NCBI GenBank assembly: GCA_035772405.1
Contig: JAYKKM010000065.1
Location: forward strand, 1,566,001-1,630,000
Direction: 5' to 3'
Source of the DNA: Chrysogorgia sp. JL179-B06
Lineage: Eukaryota > Cnidaria > Anthozoa > Scleralcyonacea > Chrysogorgiidae
DNA length: 64,000 bases
The translations under genes and the position numbers were made by a program. The notes under the pieces are model-generated. The model saw only the letters and a list, made by a program, of their open reading frames with translations, did not search any database and was not told the DNA's origin. Positions 21,231 to 32,976 of the stretch are shown in pieces; the stretch's first letter is position 1, and each line of letters begins with the position of its first letter.

Positions 21231-24223
21231 CTGTCATAATAATTTGTAGTGTCGGTGGCTATTGTAGTCGAGGTAGTGGATGTTTTTGCAGTTAAGTCGA
21301 TAGTTAAAGGTTCAGCAACAGATGTGGTGGTGACTGTGGCTGTTTCTTCGATGACAGTGGCTGATTCAGCAGTTAAGGTGGCTGTGGCTGTTTCCTCGAT
21401 GACAGTGGCTAATTCAGCAGTTAAGGTGGCTGTGGCTGTTTTCTCGATAACAGTGACTGTGGCTGTTTCCTCGATGATAGTGGCTGATTCAGCAGTTAAG
21501 GGCCACCTTAACTGTGGCTGTTTTCTCGATAACAGTGGCTGTGGCTGTTTCCTCGATGACAGTGGCTGATTCAGCAGTTAAGGTGGCTGTGGCTGTTTCC
21601 TCGATGACAGTGGCTGATTCAGCAGTTAAGGTGGCTGTGGCTGTTTCCTCGATGACAGTGGCTGATTCAGCAGTTAAGGTGGCTGTGGCTGTTTCCTCGA
21701 TGACAGTGGCCAATTCAGCAGTTAAGGTGGCTGTGGCTGTTTTCTCGATGACAGTGGCTGATTCAGCAGTTAAGGTGGCTGTTTCGTCTGTCTCGTCAAC
21801 GTCAATGACCTCACCAGTTGTTTCGGCAGTTACAAAATTGGCTTGTTTACCTGCAGATTGGGAAGTTGTAGATGTGGCGTTTCCGGGTATTGGCTTCGTT
21901 GCAAATAATGTTCTTATGTCCACGGAATGTGCATCTCTGAGTGGAGGTAACTTAGAAACTGTGCTAGTTTCCCCTAGTTTCTGTCCCTTGGACCTCTGGT
22001 ACTTCTTTCTCTTTGCCTCCTTCTTCTGTAGCTCTTTCAAGAGCTTTTCAAGTTTGGCCTTCTCTCGCACCAATTCTCTTGTCTCCGTCTGTGCCTGGTC
22101 ACACTGTTGATAGTCTTTCATGGTACTTGATTTGGCAATAATCTGCTGCTTCGTCATTATCTGTTTCCTCAGCAACTCCAGTTCTTGGGAAATCTCAAGT
22201 ATTCTATCACCTCTCTCTTCTTGACTTATTTTAGCCCTCTTGATCGGCGGTTGGCTTCCGGTCATATCTTTGCTTTTGGAGCGTGATCCACCTTTCTTCT
22301 GGAAAATATAGCTTTCACGGGCTTTTTTCTCTGCCTCAAATTTCAGCGTTCCTCGATCATATAGCAAATCAGGATTCGCTTTTGCTGCCTCATAAGCACT
22401 ATCGTTAACAGCCTTCTGCCAATTGGTTAACTGTGCATCTTTTCGGTGGAGACCAAAAATCTTGCTGTGCTCTCTTATAAATTTGTCACTCGTACTTTTC
22501 AGCAAATTTGTTGCACTTGTTTTGGTTGCTACGTCTACATCATCTTTGGAAGTGATACTGATAGGGTCGTTGGCCTCGTGCTCCTTTAATTGCGGTGACA
22601 ACTGGGCAAATGCACTCTGGAACTTTAGTCGGGGCCCCACTGCCGGGATTAGTTCTTTAATTACTTCGCCATTTAACATCACGAAGGCGTCTCCGTCAAC
22701 ATCATTCTCTACAATCATGTAATAAACAATATAAAATGAATATTTCATTGGAGGAAATTATTATTCACATGGTCACATTCAAAATATATTAACTACAGTG
22801 TATTTTTTAAATACTCATGTGAAAATATACCAACGTGGCGGGTTGACTCAAATGGCACTGGCAGTTGAAATACCACTGAATACAAACATAATTGAAGCTT
22901 GCGAACATAGGCTGATCGGGTGTTACTAATTAGCGAAATGGCGAAACATAAGTGAAAAAATATGCTGTTTTTATTCTTTTTATAACAGAACGTTTTTATA
23001 TATTTTGTATTATACATCTCTTTATCTCGTGTAAACAGGCTACTGTGTAACAAAAAATAAGTCCTGTTATAAAAAAAGAAAACCAACTACAATTTTCTAT
23101 TTCGCTGTTTCATTATTACGCAACTTCGCTAATCTTATTGTTACTTATTTTCGCGGGAACTTAATTTCGCGAAAATGGAACGGGCATATTTCGCGGGACT
23201 TGAATTTCGCGATTTGGCCAAAAATATCCATTAAAAGGAACTCAATTTCGCGAAAATTGTCAAAATACTGATTTCGCAGGACTTTAATTTCGCTTATTTT
23301 TGAAAATCGCGAAAATTAATTAGTCCCGCGAAAATAACAATTTTCGAAAGTAACAATAAGGTAGACACCCCAGAAAAAGGCGGGCGACTCGCAATCGCTA
23401 GGTTAAAAGGAAACTATAAAAGTTCAGGGCCGGTTATTAAACTTTTCCCGTTTTCCGCAGAAATTTGTCTGGCCTCCGTCTGTCTGCATTTTATGGCTTC
23501 CGTATTTTTATTGGCCACCCTACGAACAAACAAAGTTGTTTGTCTCGTCGAAAAGATTTGGAGAGCGAAACGTTTTATTTTAAAATATTAAAGCCACTGG
23601 CGACAGAAGGAAAATACAAGCGAAACAGAGCCGTGATGCACAGATAAACAGAGAGGAACCACAGTTAATTTGATAACACGAAACTGTCAAATGCCGGATA
23701 TTGCAGGCCAGTATTAAAATCGCTCTAAAAATATTTGTTTTGAAATGTAAAATATGTTTTAGACTGACTTGATAGTTCACGTATAGTATAAATTCCTTCT
23801 CGTTTCTCTTTTATAAAATATGTTCTACAGTCTATGGGGTGTTCATATGAGAGGTGAGCGAGCCCGGTCACCGGACCAGCCCAGTTAGCGAGATCTCGCT
23901 TGAGAGAGGCGTATATAAATGATGCCGACGCCGTCTATTTAATACAACACCTGAAATCATCTTGGTATTGCGGGATGAATTTTTCCCATATATTGAACGC
24001 GAGCCAGAAATCATCTCGCTTTGCCGGGCTAGCCCGCCTCTCATATAAACAGCCCCTAAAATACTTCTAAAACAGAGACTTTGGAAATAAACAGCCACTC
24101 AAAGAAGCATATATGGTACTTACGCTCAAAACTGTCAATCAGCTTCTGCATCCCATTTGTCAGAAGCCATTCTGCCACGTAGCTGTTGCCTTGGCCTTTA
24201 AAATCTTTTAATGTGTACTCCAT
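21231..24223 (-). CDS. N-terminal SAM domain and coiled coil of the same gene, two exons
   Basis: Exon 1 runs 24223-24124 and starts MEYTLKDFKGQGNSYVAEWL; its donor is GTAAGT at 24123-24118. Exon 2 starts at 22708 after TTGTAG. The splice is in phase and yields SFEQNDVDGDAFVML, completing a SAM domain (WLLTNGMQKLI ... AVGPRLKFQSAF). A charged coiled coil follows (ILEISQELELLRKQI, EKAKLEKLLKELQKKEAK), then a 16-residue Thr/Ala/Glu repeat encoded by a 48-bp minisatellite (about 21300-21780). The frame breaks near 21490, where a short inverted scramble of the repeat occurs. It resumes to about 21240, where one missing T in a T-run would restore continuity with the next segment. SAM domains mediate self-association, so multimerisation is plausible. 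Confidence 0.65.
23134..23360. mobile_element. MITE rich in TTTCGCG words
   Basis: Ends CTTATTGTTACTT (23134-23146) and AAGTAACAATAAG (23348-23360) are inverted. The 227-bp interior contains many copies of AATTTCGCG and its complement. It lies in the intron between exon 1 and exon 2 of the SAM gene. Confidence 0.62.
23836..24056. mobile_element. MITE with about 30-bp imperfect inverted ends
   Basis: The left end GGGGTGTTCATATGAGAGG (23836 onward) matches the complement of the right end CCTCTCATATAAACAGCCCC (to 24056). Each end also carries a GCCC/GGGC block further in. Non-coding, inside the first intron of the SAM gene. Confidence 0.65.
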
Positions 24224-24449
24224 GGCGCGATTAATAAAATTTAGCACACGTGCGATCGAGAAAATTTAGTCCCGTACCTCCCGCGGTCTGGTGTCAAATG
24301 CCCCACGTCACGCGGCTCGGTGTCAAATGCCCTACCCCTACAGCAGTTTAAAAGGTCAAATTTCCCACTCCGGGATAGGGAAGGGTGTCAAATGCCCGGG
24401 GTATGCCCGGGGGGGGGATGTTAACAATATAAATTGATCGGCGCATAAC

Positions 24450-25346
24450 AACTTGTCAACAACCGCTCATGGAATCCTGCTAAATGACTAACAACATCAA
24501 AGTTGGCAAACTTTTGAATACTAATGTTTTATAGTATTACACGCTGTACGCATCAACATTGCTTTCAGCAAGCAGTATTAAATATATATCAGTACCAATA
24601 AATACTCTAACCAGAAAATAAGCAATAACACATTGCTGCAATGTTACGTTGTATAATTGATATGAACCAATATGTACAATTTCTAGTTTGGATAGACAAA
24701 CTCAAAATGAAAGTGTTAAAATAGTACACACTTGTAAATGTAAGCAAAAAGACTATAACTTTAAACCGACATAATAGGTTTTGTCTTCCTTTCGTCACCA
24801 TTCAAATAAAAATTTCTGGTGGAAAATGTCAAAGTAGAACCAATGTGAAGAATATCTTGACATGTTCTTTAAAATCCAAATAACTTGGTCGGCCCTTTTC
24901 CTTGTTTTATTTTTATTCCAGTGTGTGCAGGAAATTAACTATTCGAAACAAAGTAAGGGAGGGCAGCCATTGTGTACAAGAAACAATGCCAGCTTAAACG
25001 TCTCTTCATCTGGAGGTTTTTTCACCGTCTAACAGTTGAAACAAGAATATCTTTTCGCCATAAGTTCGCTCGCAGGACAAGTCAACACAAAATTGGAAAA
25101 GTTTAGCATACACTCCAAAAAAATCCTGGTGAACATCACCAGGAAATATTGGTGAATTTTCCTGGTTATGTTGTACCACATTCCTGGTTAAACTGATTAA
25201 TTTAACCATCATTATGGTTAATGTGACAGGGTGTCGCCTCTTTTCGGTTCGTAATTAGCAGTGTTTCCTGAGTAGTTTGACCATTATCCCCTGTAGCAAT
25301 ATACAACTTAAGCTCCTGTAGCCCTGTATACAACTTAAATCAAAAT
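24450..25346. other. No gene seen
   Basis: AT-rich spacer between two transposons. A small palindrome CCTGGTGAACATCACCAGG sits near 25124-25142. Confidence 0.4.
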
Positions 25347-27492
25347 AATTACTGACCCACGTCAAAACCCATTGTGCTCTGCCTGCAGTATCTCAACGAT
25401 TTCAGCCTGTTTTAGTTTTTCATTCAACTTTCTTAAGAAAAACGGCGACGGTCTTTTTTGTTAGCGGGGAAATTATCAGGGGTAATTCTAAACGTACTAA
25501 ACTAGCACACTGCATTATTAAAAATATTGCAGCAAATAATGCTTGGTCCAGTTTCACTGGCAATGCAAGAATAAGAAAAAAACAAAAGCAAAACAGTTGA
25601 AGCACTTCCACACAATTTAATTCACACAACACATTTCAGATTATAAATAATTACACTGTTCATCAGTGATTAACTCAGTCACAAAATTTCAAAGCTGTCA
25701 TTTGTATGAAACAACGATCTTCGTTGAATCTGTACTGATTAGAACCCGTAACAAAGCTTTCTCCATCATCAGTTTCCTTTACATATTTTTCCTTTTTAAC
25801 TTCTTCAACTTCCATGCTAGTACTCGTTTCAATCTTATGTAAATTTCCCTGTAGTATTTCACTCGCTTTTCTTTTAAGGGATGTCGAAGTACATTTATAT
25901 GCCTTAACCCCATCAGATGACCGGTGACCAGTAGTCTCTTGAATAACTTGCTCAGGAATTCCGGCATCATATAATCTTGTAGCACAACTACGCCGCAGAG
26001 AGTGATTTGTAAAATGCCCTTTATAACCTGCATTTGTCATAATATTCTTCACTACATTTCCCAATGTTTCCCTACCTGCAGCTTTTTTATAATACCAAAT
26101 CTTCCCGTTTGGCTTAGGCAAAACTTGAAAATAAAACGCGTTGTCACTAGTTTCCTTTGGAACATGAGACAAATGCTTCTTATACAGCTCAACTGGACAA
26201 CGTTCAGGATTTTTCAAATTCTTATATGTCCGAACAACTTTCCTTTTGATACGTAAATGGGCTAGTCCCCCGTTATTTGTCCAACTAATATCCTCGACAT
26301 ACTGAAAATATTCATTACCAACTTCGTCAACTTGTAGCGATAGCTGAGAATTTTTACTTCTTAAATTTCTGTGCTCTTGACCAGCCCTTAAAGCAAACTG
26401 AATGCCGAAAACATAAACTAAAGTATCTCTAAGCAAACATCCGTTGCTGCTTCCTAATAAACCCTGCTCCCACAGATAATTTTCTTGCTCTTCTGATATG
26501 AGCTTGTCTGACTTCCACACCAAACCCTTGCCCTGATCTTTCTTTCATAACAAAATTTAAGGCTGAATTTAAATTTCTAAATACGACTTGTCTTATCGAT
26601 TAAAGTTAGATTACGGTTACATTCTATACGTAAATAAGTTTGAATGCTATTCAACATTTCATATATAGTTTTTCCAGGATACTCCTTTCCATCCACTTTT
26701 CTCACTTCTGCAACCAATCGTGCCAGGAAAAAATCCAACTGTTCGTCAGACATTTCGTTTAAGCTCCCGTTCATCAATGGTTCGCCACTATAGCTGTCTT
26801 TCAATATGGTTTTATTTCTTTCACTCCGCCACTGTTCAAACGTTTTCAACACCCAACCCCATTTCCTGCGACTCGCGTCAGATACCCAACTTTTCTCGAA
26901 GGTTTGGCACTCTTCGGACGTTATCGGTTTTCGAAATCTACTTCCTAGATGGTAAAAACAGACTTTCATTACGACAAACAGTGAACGAGGAAAGGAATTT
27001 ACCAACCTATAAAATTAGCGAACTAACCTTCGAAGATTTCAGAATTGTTCACGCCCTCTACACTGCTTTTATATTCATCAGGTTCGTTTTCTCTCTCTAG
27101 TACTTTTTCGTTCTCGAATAATACAGCCAGCTCAATATCATCAACACCTTTATCTTCGTTTAACTGTTTGTCTTTGGTCGACGCCTGGGTGATATATATA
27201 CTTTCGTCTTCCGAAGAATCTTCCATCTTTACCGTGCGAATTGCTAAACCTTGCTAAATCGCCTGAATAAAAATTTGTGGCTCACCTTCTAACATGCAAA
27301 TTTTAGTATTTTAAATTTCTTATCAATATAACAAAAAAGCTGTCATACAAACAAACTACGCACATTCTACAATTCTCACGCCAGAACCCTATTCAAATCA
27401 TAAACAATAGAACTATATTATTAGAGATGGTGGCTGAAATTGTTGAGATACTGCAGGCAGAGCACAATGGGTTTTGACGTGGGTCAGTAATT
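25347..27492. mobile_element. Compact tyrosine-recombinase element with 61-bp inverted ends
   Basis: 25347-25407 and 27432-27492 are inverted copies with one mismatch (AATTACTGACCCACGTCAAA at the outer end). The outermost bases are AT-rich (TAATTA), so a TA or longer AT target duplication cannot be separated from the repeat. The only gene inside is the recombinase, leaving about 200-270 bp at each side. Confidence 0.75.
25675..27226 (-). CDS. Tyrosine recombinase (Crypton-like), spliced, with small frame breaks
   Basis: Exon 1 (27226 to about 27027) is acidic and ends EGVNNSEIFEG. A GTTAGT donor and a CTAG acceptor near 26955 join it in frame to SRFRKPITSEEC. The following region has KWGWVLKTFEQWR and a core-binding-like helical segment to LTLIDKTS (about 26585). 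Two one-base breaks occur near 26575 and 26540. The catalytic domain has all five expected residues: Arg in ALRAGQEHRNL, His and Arg in NHSLRRSCAT, His in GHRSSDG, and Tyr in VKAYKCTS. The C-terminal tail is charged. Such recombinases cut and rejoin DNA through a 3'-phosphotyrosine. The family resembles animal Crypton-like DUF3504 proteins (ZMYM/KCTD1-like relatives). Confidence 0.8.
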
Positions 27493-28238
27493 ATAATAAA
27501 TATAATTATAAAGTTATAAATAATTATAAGTAAATATAATTATAATTCGGGCTACGCCCTCAGCTGACTACAATATATCCAATAATGCCGTTGGCCTCAG
27601 TAATTATCTATTAAATAGAACTTTGTCAATCATAACTTTCACAACTGAAGTAATAATATTCAGACTTGATATAAAACTATTTAGATCATAGCATTTCAAA
27701 TATTGCACAAGAAGTGACATAGGCATGTATTAATAATACCTTATTATTGAGGTTACTTTAATCTTGAAAATAACTCGCTGGTGCTGCAAATGAAGGCTCA
27801 AACCGGATTCATTGTCCATTTTAGGATGCCAATGATCAGTGTGCGATTAACTCATTCCTGTCCCACCCCAAAACAACCTCAAATTGGGTGTCACTCAAAC
27901 AACCTTTTGCATCTTGTTGCAATTGACAAACCCCCATTTTCATAAATATGACAAGGAAATTGTTTTACCCATTATGATATACATAGCAACAAAAACAAGG
28001 TTATAATAATGAGAATGCTTAATTGTCATATTAGGCAACGTGGCAAAGCTGGCCATAGCAACTGGTCATGTCAATGGTTTGATTGGAACGATAACTGCGA
28101 AGCAAAAAGTCCGAGGCCTTTACGCAGTTTGCAGATACATTTCAGTCTCACACGTAATGTTTCTTATGCTGTCAGATACCTGTAAACTGTGTAAGGGCCA
28201 GAGAGAGCTTCGCCATTGATGGGGATTTGGGGTATTAA
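27493..28238. other. No gene seen; contains a fragment of a Tc1-like MITE
   Basis: AT-rich. The segment near 28040-28071 (GCTGGCCATAGCAACTGGTC) matches the TIR of the element at 57366-57518, indicating a decayed copy or solo end. Confidence 0.45.
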
Positions 28239-28693
28239 CTCTTTCCTGACAAAAACATCAAAAATTGAACCACCACGTTGTTCTATTGATATCTCTTGAA
28301 ATAACCATAACTGTTGCGAAAGCAACATTTTCTGGAATATACATTTTCTGGAAGCCCAATAAACCGGCTTTTACTTGTGCTTTTAAATTTCCCGAACAAA
28401 ACACATTATGTTAATATAAATTAGCATTAATTATCATAAATCAGGTTGAAAAAATTACATTTTTCTAGAAAAGGCCATCTTGCACGCCCGTGTAGCATCT
28501 TGAAAACTCAAAATGCCACCAATCGCAGAGTTGTTTATGAAATCAAATCAAACTTGGGGTGTGCGTGGATTTCATGTTCCTGGCGCTTGTCGAATTTCAA
28601 TTTTTAATCTTGCGTTACCGTGTGCCGTGTTTTTCGATTGACGACTTTGCGGGTCTTCAACGACCCGTTTTAAGTGCGCCGGTCGGGAAAGAG
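28239..28693. mobile_element. TTAA-flanked MITE, copy 1
   Basis: Ends CTCTTTCC and GGAAAGAG are inverted, with TTAA on both sides (28235-28238, 28694-28697). The body is almost identical to 29177-29623. TTAA duplications are typical of piggyBac and Kolobok elements. Confidence 0.8.
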
Positions 28694-29176
28694 TTAATAT
28701 ACAATGGCCGATATTTTTTCGCATCGATCAATTTTATATTTTCATCTGAATTTTTCATCATCGTTGTAAGTCTGCTAAACAACACACATATCAAATTTTA
28801 AGCCAATTTGGTGAATTATTTCCTACATTTCTAAACACGGTGAATTTTGACCTTTTTGACCCACATGCATAGAACGTATTGTCTTTGTAGTGTATAAATA
28901 GCTTGCATATATATTTGAAAGTATGAGCTCCCGTGCGGGTGGACCGGTGCGGGTGGGATCTCTGCAGAGACTGCTTCGGGTAACCCTTACATAATTCCTC
29001 TCATTGAGGGGGGCAGGGGGGAGCAGAGAAGGGGGTTCATTTTTTCTCACTGACCATTTTTTTGCTTTGTTAAACTGTATTTACATTGATTATTTTCAAT
29101 TCAACAGATAATAAACTGCTTTTCCTTTCACGCTTTTTCTTCGATTATTTTCAATTTACCTATTATTGCTTATTAA
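28694..29176. other. Spacer between two MITE copies, no gene seen
   Basis: AT-rich with a GC-rich patch near 28928-29030. Only short chance ORFs are present. Confidence 0.35.
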
Positions 29177-29623
29177 CTCTTTCCCGACAGGCTGAAAAAC
29201 ATCACAAATTGAACCACCACGTTGTTCTATTGATATCTCTTGAAATAACCATAACTGTTGCGAAAGCTATACATTTTCTGGAAGCCCAATAAACCGGCTT
29301 TTACTTGTGCTTTTAAATTTCCCGAACAAAACACATTATGTTAATATAAATTAGCATTAATTATCATAAATCAGGTTGAAAAAATTACATTTTTCTAGAA
29401 AAGGCCATCTTGCACGCCCGCGTAGCATCTTGAAAACTCAAAATGCCACCAATCGCAGAGTTGTTTATGAAATCAAATCAAACTTGGCGTGTGCGTGGAT
29501 TTCATGTTCCTGGCACTTGTCGAATTTCAATTTTTAATCTTGCGTTACCGTGTGTCGTGTTGTTCGATTGACGACTTTGCGGGTCTTCAACGACCCGTTT
29601 TAACTGCGCCGGTCGGGAAAGAG
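29177..29623. mobile_element. TTAA-flanked MITE, copy 2
   Basis: Same ends and near-identical body as the copy at 28239, in the same orientation, with TTAA at 29173-29176 and 29624-29627. It lacks a short internal stretch (AACATTTTCTGGAAT) present in copy 1. Confidence 0.8.
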
Positions 29624-29627
29624 TTAA

Positions 29628-31084
29628 TGAAGAAAGAGTGTTGTGATCTCTGAGGAGCGAGTATCATGCAATACACAACTTTAATGCCTTTTGAATGCTG
29701 TGCATATGGCTATAGCAGCTGGAGAAGTCTTATTATGACCACCAGCATCTTCCAACCCAAACATCACTTTTTGAAGAATTCCCATGTGGTGGAACACTGC
29801 CATGGGTAGTTTACATCTAAATATAAAATACTTTGAAGTAAACATGCACGGCCTTTAACAGGGAGGTTTGCTGTAGAGCCTGCCTTTCAACGATCACAAA
29901 ACACTGCATCCACCAGAGAACCCAGGACAAGAATATAAGGTTGTTTATTTGTCACTTCTTCTAAGTACTTTGGCATGTTTGTACCAATCTATAAAGAAGG
30001 AATGTAATGGTGTATACCAAAGTATTTCCATGTCTGTAGATGTTACAAAAGGTGCCATGAAACGAAAATAAATATGCCTGCATGAAATAAAGAACACACA
30101 AAATGAGAGTTAACATTTTTGTAGTTTTTCGTTTTCTTGCTTCTTTCTGGAGATATTTCAGTCTGTTTGATATGCAAATAAGCATAATGAGGTATTGGAG
30201 AAGCTTGTATCTTTTTATTATCAAACCAAATTAATTTGAACGAAATGTGTAGGTGTAGTGCTCTCACAAACCTATAAGCATGTGGATTTCCAGGTGATTA
30301 CAGATATCTGATTTAGAAAAGATACAGTACATATAACATAACATAAGAAAGTTATAGCAAGGATTGTATCAAAGTGCCTATGTACCGAAACAGATGCTGC
30401 TCTGTTCAAACTGTTTATCCGTTATTATTTTATAAGGATTATTTGTAAGGATTATTTTAAGGATAAGCTTAGTTTGCCAAGCACAAGAAGGAACTGGGGC
30501 AAACAGAGGACATGTTACCATGCAGTTAAAGACTACAACACACTTAGTAAGGACATCAGAAATTCGCAAAACATGCAGTTTTAAACATAGTATTTTATAC
30601 TTCATAGTTTTATGTTTTTTTAACATTATCTATTTACAAATAGTAGTTATATATATTAATATATATATATATATATTCATATCTTTATTATTCTTTCATA
30701 AGAGGTCCTTTTTGAAAATCATGTAAATGAAAGTTTCCTCAATAAAGATTATTATTATTCCCTTATTTTTTGTGTTAATTACCATTGAAATACATTGTTT
30801 GTTAATTAATATTATGAAAGCAATGGAGCTCTTCCAGCAGAATAAAATATTTATATATTAATATATGCACCATTGCTAGGGATATGGTAGGGATATGGTG
30901 ATATTCATTACGAACCATAGCTGACAAAGTTAATTCTAAATCATACACCATGGTTTCTTACGCATTGAGTTGTTGGTGACAAGTTAGTTCGTTCTTAGTG
31001 ACCGATGGTAGTAACACCAGTATACTACCTTACTGTTCTGTTCGATACAGGTACCACACCCAAAAATTAAACACTTTGGGTTAT
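29628..31084. other. No gene seen; TA microsatellite and possible LINE 3' tail
   Basis: A TATATA run lies near 30655-30675. CAATAAAGATTATTATTATT near 30739-30758 looks like a poly(A) signal followed by an (ATT)n retroelement tail on the plus strand. Otherwise featureless. Confidence 0.35.
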
Positions 31085-31365
31085 TTAGTTAATAATAATA
31101 ATAATTTATTTCTTGTGCATCCGTACAATATTGTCAATGCCCTTACAACTATAAAGTTCAAGAATTACAAAAAAATAAAAGTAGAATAAAATCAGTAAGA
31201 ATATTTAAAAAGGAAATAGATAATAAATAACCCTTAAAATTAAAAATTAAAAAGGTAAATTCTAAGATCTTTTAAAAATGTCAACAGATGCAGAAAACCG
31301 AATTTCCCTGGGTAGGTCATTCCACAGCTTTGGTGTATTTAGTTTGATGTCTTATGAAACAACGA
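31085..31365 (-). pseudogene. 5'-truncated LINE 3' end
   Basis: On the minus strand the sequence reads TPKLWNDLPREIRFSASVDI, the common C-terminus of CR1/L2-type reverse transcriptases. A short 3' UTR and an ATT-rich tail (AAATTATTATTATTATTAAC) end near 31085. The rest of the element is missing, as in a dead-on-arrival insertion. Confidence 0.68.
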
Positions 31366-32592
31366 ACGATGGATAGTTTAAAGGCTCTCACAGAGATAAA
31401 ATCCATTCAGATTGGAAAATTAATGCGTTATCTATTTACAAGTAAAATAACTAAGCACTACACTATGAAGGCTTCAAACAGTAATTAGTGGGCGAGGGGT
31501 TGTTGCGGTTTTCCTATTATGAATGGACGTGCGCTTGATAAACTTATCACTTAGGTAGGCTGGTGCGAGGTTATTTGTACTGATTATAATAAACAAGCAG
31601 CAGTGTTTTATCAGATTTAAAACACGAGGCCGTAGCCAGAGTGTTTCAGATGTGATAAAACATGTGCTGCGAGTTTATTAAACGGCTTGAAAAACGACCC
31701 ATTTGATAAGTTCATTGGCTTAGTAATTTTGAAAATCGATGTTTTCTAAACCGAGAAAATCAAAGCTAAAGTTTATGTAAATTAGGATGAAATTTTATCA
31801 CATTTAAAACCACGGACATGAATTTAAATACATTTAAATGTCATTAAGGTATCTCTATAATGTAACAGTTATTTTATGGGTAGCCATCTCAGTTCTTGTA
31901 AAGCTGGCGAAATGTGATCATATTTCTTGGTATTGGTAGCAATTCTGCATGCAAAATTTTGCACGCATTGTATTTTTTTAAATTGGTGGCTGAGGTGTTA
32001 GACCAATAAACTTAAGAGCAATACATCAGCTTACTTGTAACAAGAGCTGATATAATAAGCAAGAGTGTGTTTTTATCAAAGCTGTCCTTTACAATATTAA
32101 TTTGGCTGTGCAGGATGAAACGAGTTTGCTAATATGAGTATAGATCTTCTTCCAGTGTCTTGGTAACAAGGTTGACATCTTTAATAAGAAATGACAAATA
32201 CACTTTAGTGTCATCAACATGTGATTGTAGTTGGCATGCTCAGGGGCGAAACTCAAGGGGGTGTGTGGCAAATGGCCTTCATCTACACGAGATTTTACAA
32301 ACGGGTGTAGCCTGAGCCTGAACCCCTAAACCCTTGTCTTGCGACAATATTGTTCCCAGAGCCTGCACAGGCTCTGGGAACGAGATTGGCTACGCAAGTG
32401 TTAGATTGGTTCCCAGACCCTTCTGTCAGTACTAGGCGCGAAAAATGGAGGCACTTGGTAAGAGACAGTATGTAAGCTTGGATTCATTTGAAATATGCTC
32501 GCTGTAGAATTGATGGAAAAAGTTTGCTCAAATTGCTGTGCAAATCCTACACCTCTGCATCCAGAAAAATAATGCATGACGATTATACTTTT
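31366..32592. other. No gene seen; one short perfect hairpin
   Basis: AT-rich spacer. At about 32353-32380 CCCAGAGCCTG-CAGGCTCTGGG forms a strong hairpin, perhaps a MITE remnant. Confidence 0.35.
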
Positions 32593-32976
32593 TTATGTTA
32601 CAGTTTTATGCACGATCCCAATTCTTAGTCCGCGCACACAGCAGTTGTGCAGCTGTTCATACGTACTTATTACGGAAGTACCTTGTTCTTTTTCGATGGT
32701 AGCAGCGTGTATTTCTGATGTTTCTAGGCATCTTCCGTCAGCGAGAAGTTGTTGGAGTGTGAGCGATGGTTCACGTAGGGCGCGGCGGTGAAGTTTTGTA
32801 GATTTGCATCCTTGGATAATTTGTTGTTTGACTTCGCTTTCACTGTTGTTAAAGTTACGGTATTTTGCTTTCTGGCACAGTCTTTTACAGAATTGGTCGA
32901 GCGTTTCGCAGTCCTCTTGTTTACTAAAAAGATAGACAGAAAGCAGTGTTTTGTTTAGGTGTAAAATGTTCGTCAA
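32593..32976 (-). pseudogene. Ty3/Gypsy gag fragment
   Basis: The minus-strand frame reads DQFCKRLCQKAKYRNF, then SEVKQQIIQGCKSTKLHRRA, then REPSLTLQQLLADGRCLE and SEIHAATIEK. This is the pattern of capsid-like gag from Gypsy elements in invertebrates. No zinc knuckle or pol follows, so it is an isolated fragment. Confidence 0.62.

Larger units (their letters stand above)
8102..24448. mobile_element. Large DNA transposon with inverted ends, carrying a SAM/PHD gene; host to a nested 9-kb element
   Basis: The ends are inverted. On the left (about 8102-8150) the sequence reads TGTTAACATC followed by nine C, then GGGCAT. On the right (about 24398-24448) the complement appears, also with nine G. 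The similarity continues outward through ATCAATTT. Both subterminal zones carry repeated TCAAATGCCC words, as expected of transposase binding sites. Without the nested insert (10331-19339) the unit would be about 7.3 kb with a single minus-strand gene filling it. No target duplication could be fixed because the outer limits of the repeats are fuzzy. Membership of any named superfamily is not established. Confidence 0.62.

Noticed and set aside
21249..22110. Plus-strand Val/Ala/Ser-rich ORFs
   Set aside because: Antisense of the 48-bp repeat in the SAM gene, with no independent support.
28823..29050. Short minus-strand ORF with a Pro-rich stretch
   Set aside because: In spacer between MITE copies; no homology or signals.
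32576..32791. Plus-strand ORF over the Gypsy gag fragment
   Set aside because: Antisense shadow of the gag-like minus frame.
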